Below, in pieces: positions 8,129 to 16,334 of a stretch of 64,000 nucleotides of DNA. This stretch comes from Pseudoalteromonas spongiae UST010723-006 (GTDB taxonomy: Bacteria; Pseudomonadota; Gammaproteobacteria; Enterobacterales; Alteromonadaceae), in assembly GCF_000238255.3 (NCBI RefSeq), contig NZ_CP011040.1, positions 434,001 through 498,000 of the forward strand, written 5' to 3'. The position numbers were made by a program, and so were the translations under genes. The notes under the pieces are model-generated. The model was not told the origin of the DNA and searched no databases. It saw nothing but the letters and a program-made list of their open reading frames with translations. Position 1 is the first letter of the stretch; each line of letters starts with the position of its first letter.

Positions 8129-9274
8129 CTAAATAGCGCTTAACGCTAATCCGCCTAGCATAAAGCTAACAACTAACCATATAATGGGTAGTTTTAATTG
8201 CTTCATAATAATAAAGCCAATCAATACAAGAGCAATATCTTTTGGCGCAGTTACCGCGCTTGTGAAAATAGGCGTATAAAGCGCCGCTATCAGCAATCCT
8301 ACAACCGCGGCGTTAACGCCTGCAAGCGCACCACTTACACTTGGTTTGTTAGCGAGTATTTGCCAGTCTTTTAGCACAGTTAATAACAGTAAAAAGCCTG
8401 GTAAAAATACCGCTAAGGTAGCGATTAGCGCACCGATAACTGGTGCATTATCAAATAGTTCATAGCCAATATAGGTGGCAAAGGTAAACATAGGCCCAGG
8501 TACCGCTTGCGCCGCAGCGTAGCCTGTTATAAAAGCGTCTTGTGATAATTGGTCGCCAACAATATTTTGTAATAAAGGCAGTACCACATGACCACCGCCA
8601 AATACCAAACTACCGGCCTGATAAAAGTCATTAAATAGGCTTATTTCAGGTGCAAAAGATGCAGTTAATGGCAGCCCAAGCAACAAGGTTATAAACAACA
8701 GCAATGGCATTAGGCTAGGTTTAAAAGTTTGCTGATGTGTCGCCGGTATTTTACCTTTTAATGCAACCGCGCCAATAAGCGCTGCGCCAATTAACACGGC
8801 AAATTGCGCGCTAAGGGTAGGGCTTACAAGCAACACGCATGCTGTAGCGATGCACAAAAATACGGTTTTAGTGTCTTTACAGAAGTTTTTAAACATACCC
8901 CATGTGGCGTCGGCCACTACTAAAACGGCGAGTAGCTTTAACCCGTGAACAATGCTTTCAAAAATACTGTTATTAACCAGTGCACTTGAGGTGATCGCAA
9001 GCGCAAGCATAATAATCACTGATGGCAGAGTGAAGCCAACAAACGCCGCGATCGCACCTTGTAAACCGGCACGTTTGTACCCTAATGCAAAGCCTACTTG
9101 GCTTGAACCGGGGCCGGGTAAAAACTGACTAAGCGCAATCAGTTGACCATACTCTTCATCACTTAACCACTTGTATTTAGTGACGAAGGTCTGGCGAAAG
9201 TAGCCAATATGGGCGGCAGGTCCACCGAAACTAACCCAGCCGAGTAAAAAGAACGTTTTAAAAATACTGAACAT
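8129..9274 (-). CDS. chrA: Chromate transporter ChrA
   Basis: This is a full two-domain ChrA of the CHR family, about 382 residues with 10-12 membrane segments. The N-terminal half has FFLLGWVSFGGPAAHIGYFR and SQFLPGPGSSQ; the C-terminal half repeats the signature as LVFGGGHVVLPLL and AQAVPGPMFTFATYIGY. ChrA exports chromate from the cytosol using the membrane potential. The frame is open to TTG 9310, but ATG 9274 gives the typical family N-terminus. It is divergent from a LysR-type gene likely to control it, and an inverted repeat lies between them. Confidence 0.92.
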   Translation of the reverse strand: MFSIFKTFFLLGWVSFGGPAAHIGYFRQTFVTKYKWLSDEEYGQLIALSQFLPGPGSSQVGFALGYKRAGLQGAIAAFVGFTLPSVIIMLALAITSSALVNNSIFESIVHGLKLLAVLVVADATWGMFKNFCKDTKTVFLCIATACVLLVSPTLSAQFAVLIGAALIGAVALKGKIPATHQQTFKPSLMPLLLFITLLLGLPLTASFAPEISLFNDFYQAGSLVFGGGHVVLPLLQNIVGDQLSQDAFITGYAAAQAVPGPMFTFATYIGYELFDNAPVIGALIATLAVFLPGFLLLLTVLKDWQILANKPSVSGALAGVNAAVVGLLIAALYTPIFTSAVTAPKDIALVLIGFIIMKQLKLPIIWLVVSFMLGGLALSAI

Positions 9275-9326
9275 ACGCGCATAAATATCTGTGTTATCAA
9301 ACCTGCGCAAAGCTTAAAAAAAGCGA

Positions 9327-9355
9327 TACAATTAATCCAATTAATATTATTTGTA
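9327..9355. promoter_or_regulatory. Inverted repeat in the chrA / LysR divergent promoter
   Basis: TACAATTAAT (9327-9336) and ATTATTTGTA (9346-9355) are inverted copies with one mismatch and a 9-base spacer. Its place between a transporter gene and a LysR gene makes it a candidate LysR-type recognition site. Confidence 0.4.
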
Positions 9356-9383
9356 ATAAATATGAATTGAATGGGATTGATTG

Positions 9384-10301
9384 ATGGTGTCAATTGAAGA
9401 AACGAAATGGCGCAATGTCGATTTAAACCTGCTGGTGGCTTTTTCGTATTTGTATCGTTTTGAAAGCGTTAGCTTAGCGGCAGAAAAGAACTTTGTTAGT
9501 CAATCGGCAATGAGTCACAGTTTATCGCGCTTACGGATATTACTTGATGACGAACTGTTTGTGCGAGTGGGCCATAAAATGGTGGCAACAGACTTTGCTC
9601 ATGCGGTTTATCCGAGTATTGAGTCGATGCTGCAATTAGTGCAACAGCAGGTATTAAAGCGTGACACTTTTAATGCCAAAACTTATCAAGGGGTTTGTCG
9701 AATCGGCTTAACCGATTACGCTGAGTATATTTTTGCGCCGGCTATTTTCGATTTAATTAGAACGCAAGCGCCTAATGCGCAAATTAGTTTCGTTAACGTA
9801 AATAGGGTGAATTACCGTGAGCTTAGTGAGCAAGAATCACTTGATTTGGTGATTGGCAGCATTCCTAACTTACATAATGCGTTTGAAAGCGAGTTACTGT
9901 ATCGCGAGCAACACATGTGTTTGCTAAATAAAGAGTTTGCCAAACGCATTATGCCAATCACAAAGCATACTCTTGCCAATATTGAACATGCGATTGTTAG
10001 CCCTGACGGTAGTTTAACCACTCAAGTAGATAATTTGCTGAGTGAAGATGGTTTAACACGCAGGGTGACTGTGGCGAGTCGTAACTTTTTAACCGTACAG
10101 CGTTTGCTGTTGGAGCGAGAGCTTATTGCGATTGTGCCAAAGCGCATGGCCGAAATCTCATTACCTAACGATGCACTACAAAGCGTCACGCCGCCTATTA
10201 AGGTACCGGATTTTGATATCTCTATGTTGTGGTTAAAACGTTCGCGGGCTAATGAAAAGCACATTTGGCTGCGTTCAATTATGAAACAAGTCGTAAGTTA
10301 G
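9384..10301 (+). CDS. LysR-family transcriptional regulator
   Basis: The 305-residue protein has an N-terminal winged helix-turn-helix (VDLNLLVAFSYLYRFESVSLAAEKNFVSQSAMSHSLSRLR broken over residues 11-50) and a C-terminal periplasmic-binding-like effector domain (about 90-300). Residues such as NLHNAFESELLYREQHMCLL are typical of the NodD/PA0477-like branch. ATG 9384 is preferred to the TTG just before it because a GGGA ribosome site stands seven bases upstream. It is divergent from chrA, the likely target; the inducer is unknown, with chromate or a related oxyanion only a guess. Confidence 0.88.
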   Translation: MVSIEETKWRNVDLNLLVAFSYLYRFESVSLAAEKNFVSQSAMSHSLSRLRILLDDELFVRVGHKMVATDFAHAVYPSIESMLQLVQQQVLKRDTFNAKTYQGVCRIGLTDYAEYIFAPAIFDLIRTQAPNAQISFVNVNRVNYRELSEQESLDLVIGSIPNLHNAFESELLYREQHMCLLNKEFAKRIMPITKHTLANIEHAIVSPDGSLTTQVDNLLSEDGLTRRVTVASRNFLTVQRLLLERELIAIVPKRMAEISLPNDALQSVTPPIKVPDFDISMLWLKRSRANEKHIWLRSIMKQVVS

Positions 10302-10425
10302 CGCCCGTTGACGGTTCAAGTTGGCTTTTTACAGCAGTTTGATTTGGTTTTATACCAGGAAAAGGCTAGGTGGAAACGCTATTTTATGTGAGTTTGCCGA
10401 TAATGTCTTCGGGCCCAGCAAAGTC

Positions 10426-10464
10426 AACTTCCTACATCAATATGGGGCAACACAATAGGAAGTT
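10426..10464. repeat. 9-bp inverted repeat in a 281-bp gene-free gap
   Basis: AACTTCCTA (10426-10434) and TAGGAAGTT (10456-10464) are perfect inverted copies around a 21-base loop. The rest of 10302-10582 holds no gene or recognisable site beyond the promoter for the next small gene. Confidence 0.35.
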
Positions 10465-10582
10465 AATCAGGCGCCATAATTAAATTTTGCTCAAATAGCG
10501 CAAAAATAAAACAGCAGCTGAATATTAAGCTTGGATTAAGGGAAATAATTGAACAATACACACTCCACAGAAGGAAAAAGTT

Positions 10583-10816
10583 ATGAGCAATTTAATTTTT
10601 CAAAATAAGCTATCTTTTACATTAACACTGTTAACCGCTATTGGGCTTGGCGTATTTTTATTGCCTGTAGTGTTATTTTTATGGCTAACCATGATGATGT
10701 TTATTGGCCTTAACGTGTTAATTGCAAAATTACGTGGCGGTAACCTAACGGGGAACGGCTTTAAAAAGCCAAAATACGCATTTTATAAAGGCAAAATCGA
10801 AAAAGTGATTAACTAG
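10583..10816 (+). CDS. Small membrane protein of unknown function
   Basis: The 77-residue protein has one long or two tightly packed hydrophobic segments (about residues 12-49) and a basic C-terminus rich in Lys and Gly. A good AAGGA ribosome site precedes the ATG, and composition matches its neighbours, so it is probably real. It resembles no family I recognise. It precedes the SYLF gene by 170 bases on the same strand; co-transcription is possible. Confidence 0.65.
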   Translation: MSNLIFQNKLSFTLTLLTAIGLGVFLLPVVLFLWLTMMMFIGLNVLIAKLRGGNLTGNGFKKPKYAFYKGKIEKVIN

Positions 10817-10986
10817 TTTTAATTGTTTAGTTAACCCGAATTCACATAAACCTTAATCGCCTGCTAAAAAGGGCGATGTTTGAATCGATTAAACGTGCTG
10901 CTTTTTGCGTTACATGCCATTTGAGCAGCACAGTTATATACGCGGTCAGTTACAAAGATAATTAAACATGTAAAAGGAGAGAGAAT

Positions 10987-11556
10987 ATGGGAAAGTTTCT
11001 TACACCAATACTGTCACTACTACTTGTTAGCATCAGTGCGTTTGCCAGTGCCGATGAATATCAAACTACGCTACAAAATTTTAAACAATCTCACGAAACC
11101 AAGCTTTTTTTTAATAGTGCCTATGGCTATGTGGTATTTCCAACCATTGGTAAAGGTGGCTTAGGGTTAGGCGCGGCCTTTGGTAAAGGTCAGGTTTACA
11201 AGCAAGGCAAAGCGGTGGGTAAAACAAGTGTTAGTCAATTATCGGTTGGCTTTCAAGCAGGCGGGCAAGCCTACAGCCAAATCATTTTCTTAAAAGACAA
11301 ACGCGCGTTTGATGAATTTACCTCGGGCAATTTTGAATTTGGTGCAGGGGCGTCAGCGGTTGCTATTACCGCAGCGGTTCAAGCGCAGGCAGGCTCTACG
11401 GGCGTTAGTTCAAGTGTTGGCACCGATGCGAATTCCACCAAGCAAAATAAAGCAAAATACCGTAAAGGCATGGCGGTGATGACGCTGGCAAAAGGCGGCT
11501 TTATGTACGAAGCTGCACTTGCTGGGCAAAAATATAATTACACACCGTATAAGTAA
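10987..11556 (+). CDS. SYLF (YSC84-like) lipid-binding protein
   Basis: The 189-residue protein has a Sec signal peptide (about 1-22, ending ASA) and a SYLF domain: a helical segment, then AYGYVVFPTIGKGGLGLGAAFGKG (residues split 46-69), VGFQAGGQAYSQIIFL, and a C-terminal YEAALAGQKYNY. SYLF domains bind phosphoinositides in eukaryotes; bacterial ones are periplasmic or outer-membrane associated with unknown role. The family motif is complete. A strong AAGGAGAG ribosome site and a following terminator define the gene. Confidence 0.9.
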   Translation: MGKFLTPILSLLLVSISAFASADEYQTTLQNFKQSHETKLFFNSAYGYVVFPTIGKGGLGLGAAFGKGQVYKQGKAVGKTSVSQLSVGFQAGGQAYSQIIFLKDKRAFDEFTSGNFEFGAGASAVAITAAVQAQAGSTGVSSSVGTDANSTKQNKAKYRKGMAVMTLAKGGFMYEAALAGQKYNYTPYK

Positions 11557-11566
11557 TAACACTAAA

Positions 11567-11592
11567 AAAACCAGAGGCGACTCTGGTTTTTT
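11567..11592 (+). terminator. Intrinsic terminator of the SYLF gene
   Basis: AAAACCAGAG (11567-11576), loop GCGA and CTCTGGTTTT (11581-11590) with T residues on both strands. It likely serves the convergent DUF533 gene as well. Confidence 0.85.
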
Positions 11593-11606
11593 AGTTGATG
11601 CTCTAG

Positions 11607-12293
11607 CTAATCAGCTTGGCTTAGTTGATGATGAATACTGTTAACTAAGTCGCGTGGTAAACACAGTTGATTAGCTAAAGTTTGTAAATATTGCTGTGAT
11701 GCACTCTGGTTTAAATCAATTGCGCTGGCGCTTGCTGCATACACTTCAATGCCCGTTTGTGCGTTAGGCACGGTTGCAACTAGCTCACTTAAGCTCATTG
11801 GCGCACGTAATTCATCAAACAACATGGCTTTTTCTTGTGGTGTTAGTGTCATTTGCTCTACTTGAGCGAAAATAGTTTGGCGCTCATTTTCATCAATATG
11901 GCCATCGGCATACGCGGCGGCTATCATGGCGCGCATTAAAATTAACTGGCCGTTACCCGTTTCGTCTTCTACTACCGCATCAAAGCTTTGTTCTTGCATA
12001 TGTGTCGGTTCAACGCGGTATTGGCTACTACGATTTTGCATTGCGTTATCAAACGCTTGCCTATCAGCGGCTTGCTGAGTTTGGCTGCTTTTTTCGCTGT
12101 ATTGTTGATAAGCTTTCCAAGCGAGTCCGCCAACGGCTGCCAGTGCGCCATACTTTACCGCTTTCTTACCCACTTTTTTTGACTTCTTACCTGATAGCAA
12201 GCTGGTTAAGCCGCCACCTGCTACACCACCTAAAAAGCCACTTAGTGCACCTGATTTATTTAGGCTGCCAACTAATTTTTGTAGATCTTTCAT
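11607..12293 (-). CDS. DUF533 (YebE-like) inner-membrane protein
   Basis: The 228-residue protein starts with a Gly-rich membrane-inserting region (GFLGGVAGGGLTSLL, then KYGALAAVGGLAWKAY). A disordered Gln/Ser linker leads to a TerB-like helical domain (about 118-225) carrying AMIAAAYADGHIDENERQ, the acidic TerB/DUF533 metal-binding-like motif. YebE relatives are associated with envelope stress in enterobacteria, but their biochemical role is unknown. Good terminators and an AGGAGA ribosome site flank it. Confidence 0.88.
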   Translation of the reverse strand: MKDLQKLVGSLNKSGALSGFLGGVAGGGLTSLLSGKKSKKVGKKAVKYGALAAVGGLAWKAYQQYSEKSSQTQQAADRQAFDNAMQNRSSQYRVEPTHMQEQSFDAVVEDETGNGQLILMRAMIAAAYADGHIDENERQTIFAQVEQMTLTPQEKAMLFDELRAPMSLSELVATVPNAQTGIEVYAASASAIDLNQSASQQYLQTLANQLCLPRDLVNSIHHQLSQAD

Positions 12294-12488
12294 TGCTTTC
12301 TCCTAAATTGATAACTTTCATTAGAGTAAAAAAAATGATGCAATAAAGGAACAGTAGAACTGTTACAAAGTGATTCAAACATTTTGTGATAATCGGCAAT
12401 TAAAATGCGTGAGTTACATTTCTATGCGATAAATTTGTCACATAAAAGGTATAATCTCACACACATAACACAGACAGTAGGAGATGCT

Positions 12489-12860
12489 ATGAGTGATACC
12501 AACCAACGCGAAATCTTAGCGGAATTTTTAGCGCAAAGTAAAACAAGCCAATCAGTGTGGGCACTGCAAGATAAAGAAAGTGAAGATTGGGTTGTATTAG
12601 ATTCTCCTAATTTTGAAAATGCAGAGGTGATGCCGGTTTGGTCAAGCAAGTCGTTGGCCGAAACACACTGTGTACAGGAATGGCAAGCATTTACACCAAG
12701 CGAAATTTCAATTAATGACTGGTTAGATTATTGGCTAGAAGATTTAAAAGATGATGACATTGTTGTGGGTGTAAACTGGGCTGAAGAAGGCGATATTGTT
12801 GAGCTTGAAGTGACTGACTTTAGCCAAGCGCTTGCCAGCATTCAACCAGTTAAATCATAA
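12489..12860 (+). CDS. DUF2750 family protein
   Basis: The 123-residue acidic cytosolic protein matches DUF2750: WALQDKESEDWVVLDSPN, then VMPVWSSKSLAE, SINDWLDYWLEDLKDDDIVVGVNW and a C-terminal acidic segment. The function of the family is unknown. The frame is open upstream to 12405, but ATG 12489 has an AGGAG site at ideal spacing, and an AT-rich promoter-like stretch with TATAAT lies just upstream of it. Confidence 0.88.
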   Translation: MSDTNQREILAEFLAQSKTSQSVWALQDKESEDWVVLDSPNFENAEVMPVWSSKSLAETHCVQEWQAFTPSEISINDWLDYWLEDLKDDDIVVGVNWAEEGDIVELEVTDFSQALASIQPVKS

Positions 12861-12911
12861 TGTTATAGCCATTTTCAAGCAGCACTCACACGCTAAGTGA
12901 ATTGCTTTAAT

Positions 12912-12938
12912 AAGTCGGCGTAGATTACGCCGACTTTT
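12912..12938 (+). terminator. Intrinsic terminator between DUF2750 and the cytochrome gene
   Basis: AAGTCGGCGTA (12912-12922), loop GAT and TACGCCGACTT (12926-12936) form a perfect 11-bp stem with TT after it. It is placed to stop both convergent genes. Confidence 0.8.
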
Positions 12939-12951
12939 AATTTTAAGTGCG

Positions 12952-14052
12952 TTAATCGTTAACGCCGTCAATATCGCCACGCCTTACCGGATAGCCTTGA
13001 TTCATCCAACCAAAAATACCTTCCCACAAGACAGCTGTGCGGGTGTAACCACGTTGCCTTAGACGATTAATCGTGTGATCGGCGGCCGCACGCGGACATG
13101 AACAATAGGCAACAATTTGCACGTCTTTTGGAATGCCAGCCACAGTTTCATCTAAATCTGCGTAGTAGGGGAAAGGAATCGCCCCTTCAATATGTGCGGT
13201 TTGCCAAACCGATGTAACCCGCGTATCGAGCAGCACCATGCGTTTTTTGGCTTGAAGCGCTTTGTTTAAGTCTTTTGACAGCACATACATGCCATCTTTT
13301 AAATCAAAATTTGGATCGTCGCCGTTTTTGTTTACGATGTAATTTTCTGGCGTAGGCAGTGCTTTGAGTACTGGTGTTTCATCTTTCCAACCGAGCGATT
13401 TACTGCGCAAAAACGCGGTAATATTGTCAATATCAGCACTTGAAAGTTTATCTTTAAACGCTTGCATTGGCGTATCTTGCCTTCCATTCTCAATGGCATA
13501 GCGAATAAACTCATCGGTATTATGAGCCAGCGCTGATTGGTTCATAATGGCAGGGCCGGTGATCCCTTGGCCTTTATCGCCATGACAGCTAGCGCATTCT
13601 TTTTGGTAGACTTGCTCACCTCGCTTAATATCGCCGTGAACAGGATTAGTGGTAAACTTTAAGCGATCGTAACCCGCCTGTTCAAATAGCCAATAGGTGA
13701 GATCCCAGGTTTCATCCAATGTCATTGGACCGCCAACCTCATCTAAATAACCGCCCATTGCTGTACCTACACGTCCGTATTGCATTGGTCGTAAAATTTG
13801 ATGGGCAATGCCTGATTCCATTAAGCTTTTACTGCGAAGTGACGGTGCGTGATCGTTTTTATGACCTTCGCGGTTTTCACCGTGGCAAAGAGCACAGTAT
13901 TTTTGATAATTAGCTGCAGCGACTTTGGCTTGTTGTGTGGTTAATTTGCGTGGAGGTGAACGCAGTTCGCGCTCAGCTGAAGTACTGTTAAATGACACAA
14001 ATGCCAGCATTGCTGAACATGCAATGGTGATTTTTTGAGTAAAGGTTAGCAT
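12952..14052 (-). CDS. Dihaem cytochrome c fused to a rhodanese domain
   Basis: This exported protein of 366 residues has a Sec signal (about 1-26), a first c-type haem site at C53-x-x-C56-H57 (CALCH), a second at C153-x-x-C156-H157 (CASCH), and a C-terminal rhodanese domain (about 258-360) with LLDTRVTSVW, HIEGAIPFPY and the active loop YCSCPRAA (Cys317). The first two parts resemble tandem monohaem cytochrome c domains of electron carriers; rhodaneses move sulfane sulfur. Together they suggest a periplasmic sulfur-redox enzyme passing electrons to haem. ATG 14052 has an AAGGA ribosome site; a GTG or ATG farther upstream is weaker. It is monocistronic. Confidence 0.85.
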   Translation of the reverse strand: MLTFTQKITIACSAMLAFVSFNSTSAERELRSPPRKLTTQQAKVAAANYQKYCALCHGENREGHKNDHAPSLRSKSLMESGIAHQILRPMQYGRVGTAMGGYLDEVGGPMTLDETWDLTYWLFEQAGYDRLKFTTNPVHGDIKRGEQVYQKECASCHGDKGQGITGPAIMNQSALAHNTDEFIRYAIENGRQDTPMQAFKDKLSSADIDNITAFLRSKSLGWKDETPVLKALPTPENYIVNKNGDDPNFDLKDGMYVLSKDLNKALQAKKRMVLLDTRVTSVWQTAHIEGAIPFPYYADLDETVAGIPKDVQIVAYCSCPRAAADHTINRLRQRGYTRTAVLWEGIFGWMNQGYPVRRGDIDGVND

Positions 14053-14196
14053 GTAATTCCTTGTAATTTGCCCCAAAATCCAGAATATCAGGCAGTGGCT
14101 TTATTACTAGTGAAAAACAAATTTAGTAACAATTACGTGAAAGTATTTACGTTTATTGTGTATGGCTAAAAGTATGACTATTTATCTACAGGCGTT

Positions 14197-14580
14197 TTGA
14201 TTAAAATAGTCTTGATGACCTTATTTACTCCCCTTATCTATAGTTTATTTTTGCTCGGCAGTGTTAGCTGTTACGTGCTGCATTCCTCTTTTGCGGTACC
14301 AATTGTGTTAGCGGCGACGTTTCCTGCACTTATTGGCAGCTTTATCCCGTTTAAAACTGAGTTTAAACATCACCCTTATGCAGCAATTTATTCAGGCTGC
14401 TTTGCCGGAATGTGCTCTACTGCAGCCATTACTTCATTGTGGGAACTAATATTTGTCGCCTTGATTGGCACATTTTTGTATATAAAAAGCATTAGTTTAT
14501 TTGAAGGGTTTGGCGGCAGATTAGGTGGAATCGCGTTTACCTGTAGCGCTTTGTTTGTATTGATTAAAGGTGTGTTATGA
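14197..14580 (+). CDS. Small integral membrane protein, paralogue A
   Basis: The 127-residue protein has about four membrane segments. It begins with TTG after a short AGG site; ATG 14215 is a possible later start. It overlaps the next gene by 4 bases (ATGA), a sign of translational coupling. It shares length and a C-terminal pattern with that gene: a YSGCFAGMCS segment, a central helix pair and GFGGRLGGIAF near the end. I recognise no family; a DUF-type transporter or proteolipid is possible. Confidence 0.7.
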   Translation: MIKIVLMTLFTPLIYSLFLLGSVSCYVLHSSFAVPIVLAATFPALIGSFIPFKTEFKHHPYAAIYSGCFAGMCSTAAITSLWELIFVALIGTFLYIKSISLFEGFGGRLGGIAFTCSALFVLIKGVL

Positions 14581-14960
14581 GCCTAGATTTAATGCTTATT
14601 TCACTGTTTGGCGCACTTGCTACCTATTTACTTGCCAAGCGCAATCGGTTTGATGGCATAAGAGCATCCACTTCGCTTTCGATTATTGCTTATTTGTTTT
14701 TTTACACCTTGCAATGGGATGTTGCGCTTTATAGTTTAGTGTTTTTTGGCAGCACCTTTGTTGGCATGAGCGCTCCTAAACGCTTTGGGATTTATACTCA
14801 GGTGATTGCGGCGGTACTGTTTTCAGTATTGTTTGAAAACTTGGTGCCGTTTATTAAAGATTATGGCGGTGCCCTTGGTTTAAGCGCATTTTTCTCGGTG
14901 TGTGTGTGCCATTTAGGCATTTTACTTGGCGCACCGCGCAGCATTAAAGTGGATAAATAA
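14577..14960 (+). CDS. Small integral membrane protein, paralogue B
   Basis: The 127-residue protein has four or more hydrophobic segments and a basic KRNRFDG loop after the first. Its FFGSTFVGMSA and DYGGALGLSAF segments align with YSGCFAGMCS and GFGGRLGGIAF of the preceding protein at the same places, so the pair likely arose by duplication and may form a heterodimer in the inner membrane. Start ATG overlaps the upstream stop. No function is recognised. Confidence 0.7.
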   Translation: MSLDLMLISLFGALATYLLAKRNRFDGIRASTSLSIIAYLFFYTLQWDVALYSLVFFGSTFVGMSAPKRFGIYTQVIAAVLFSVLFENLVPFIKDYGGALGLSAFFSVCVCHLGILLGAPRSIKVDK

Positions 14961-15030
14961 CGCTAAAAGTGAACTAACAGACTTAGCTGCACGTAAAACT
15001 AACTACATCAACACAGTTTAAGAGGTGTGT

Positions 15031-15888
15031 ATGAAGTGGTTAATACTTGGCGCACTACTTTTCTTGCAAGGATGCAGCAGTAACTATTTTTTATACAGCC
15101 CTAATGACAAAATTGTCTTTTCAAAAGACGATTTTTCACACCCAGTGAAAGACAGTTTTATTCGTTCTCGCTCTGGCAACACTTTACATTTACAACACCA
15201 TTTAAGCGATAACCCTCAAGGGCTCGTTATCCACTTCCATGGTAATCGTGGTAATTTGTCGCAAACCGTTGAGAAAGTAGTATGGCTGGTTGATGAAGGT
15301 TACGATGTGATGCTGGTTGATTATTCCGGTTACGGCTTATCAAGCGGCAAACCGACCCGTGAAAACTTAGCGTTAGACGCACAAACTGTGTTCGAAATCA
15401 GTCACGGATTAGCCCATCAGCATAAAGTGATTGTCGCCACATCTATGGGCGGCGCGATTGCCCTTGATGGTTTGGCCAAAAGCAAACTTGAGCGTTATTT
15501 CGACCTGTTAGTAATTGATTCAAGCTTTGAAAGTTACCAAAACCTTGCGCGAGATGTCGTAGCAAATGTACCTATCGCAAAGTGGTTTAGTAGCCGTATT
15601 CCTGCGCTTGTGAGTGATGAACGCTCACCTGCCAGTAACATTAAGCAAATTGTGAACATTGATACCATTATTGCCCATTGTAACGATGATAGATTGATCC
15701 CCATTACTCGTGGCAAAGCGCTCTATCAAGTAGCTGGTGAAAACAGCCAATTTTGGCAATTTAACGGATGCCGTCACGCGCGCACTTTTACCGATGAGTT
15801 TCCAAATAATCAGCAGCGATTATTAGCGCATATCAGAAAGAATCGTGGCGCAAGTTTAGTTGCAAGTAATACGTTAACCAGTCCTTAA
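15031..15888 (+). CDS. Alpha/beta-hydrolase lipoprotein
   Basis: The 285-residue protein has a lipobox (LQGC, Cys15) and an alpha/beta-hydrolase core: FHGNRGN (oxyanion region), VDYSGYGLSSGKPT, the nucleophile elbow TSMGGA, the acid in HCNDDRLIP and the catalytic His in CRHARTF. This resembles BEM46/YfhR-type serine hydrolases. It is probably a membrane-anchored periplasmic esterase or peptidase with unknown substrate. ATG 15031 follows a GAGG site. A second, distinct lipoprotein hydrolase is at 20890. Confidence 0.85.
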   Translation: MKWLILGALLFLQGCSSNYFLYSPNDKIVFSKDDFSHPVKDSFIRSRSGNTLHLQHHLSDNPQGLVIHFHGNRGNLSQTVEKVVWLVDEGYDVMLVDYSGYGLSSGKPTRENLALDAQTVFEISHGLAHQHKVIVATSMGGAIALDGLAKSKLERYFDLLVIDSSFESYQNLARDVVANVPIAKWFSSRIPALVSDERSPASNIKQIVNIDTIIAHCNDDRLIPITRGKALYQVAGENSQFWQFNGCRHARTFTDEFPNNQQRLLAHIRKNRGASLVASNTLTSP

Positions 15889-15968
15889 TTGCCTTGAAGG
15901 TGCCTTTATTATGCAGTGTTAAGCGCATAAAAAGGCACGACTAGGCGACTCGATAACTTCAGTGCGAG

Positions 15969-16334
15969 TTATATAAAATACCACCCGGTTAGTTCTAGCC
16001 CAAGTATTAATGCAAACATTGCGCTTAATGGTTGCTTGTTTGGAATAACCGGCACTAACGCGTAAAAAGGCTTTCTTTCAAACAGCACACTCAATAAACA
16101 CGCAAGCACAGTAACTAACCCGCAAAGCAGTACAAGCGCGTTTGAAAAACCATTTTCTAGTGTTAACGCAATGACACTTAAAGCGATTAAAAGCCACGCG
16201 CCGAGGCGGAACCAGGTGCTTTGTTGAGACGATGGTTTGAACTCACGGCCGAGCGCTTTGGTGTATTTGGGCATCGCCAACATAAATAAGCAAAGCGCTT
16301 GATAAATTAATAGGCTTGAAATTAATAAAATCAT
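15969..16334 (-). CDS. DUF3325 membrane protein of iron-uptake operon
   Basis: The 121-residue protein has four membrane segments and matches DUF3325, a family found almost only next to PepSY proteins in siderophore loci. Its start overlaps the PepSY stop by 4 bases, so it is the third gene of the DUF3649-PepSY-DUF3325 operon. Its biochemical role is unknown; a support role for ferric-siderophore reduction or passage at the inner membrane is inferred from context. Confidence 0.8.
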   Translation of the reverse strand: MILLISSLLIYQALCLFMLAMPKYTKALGREFKPSSQQSTWFRLGAWLLIALSVIALTLENGFSNALVLLCGLVTVLACLLSVLFERKPFYALVPVIPNKQPLSAMFALILGLELTGWYFI

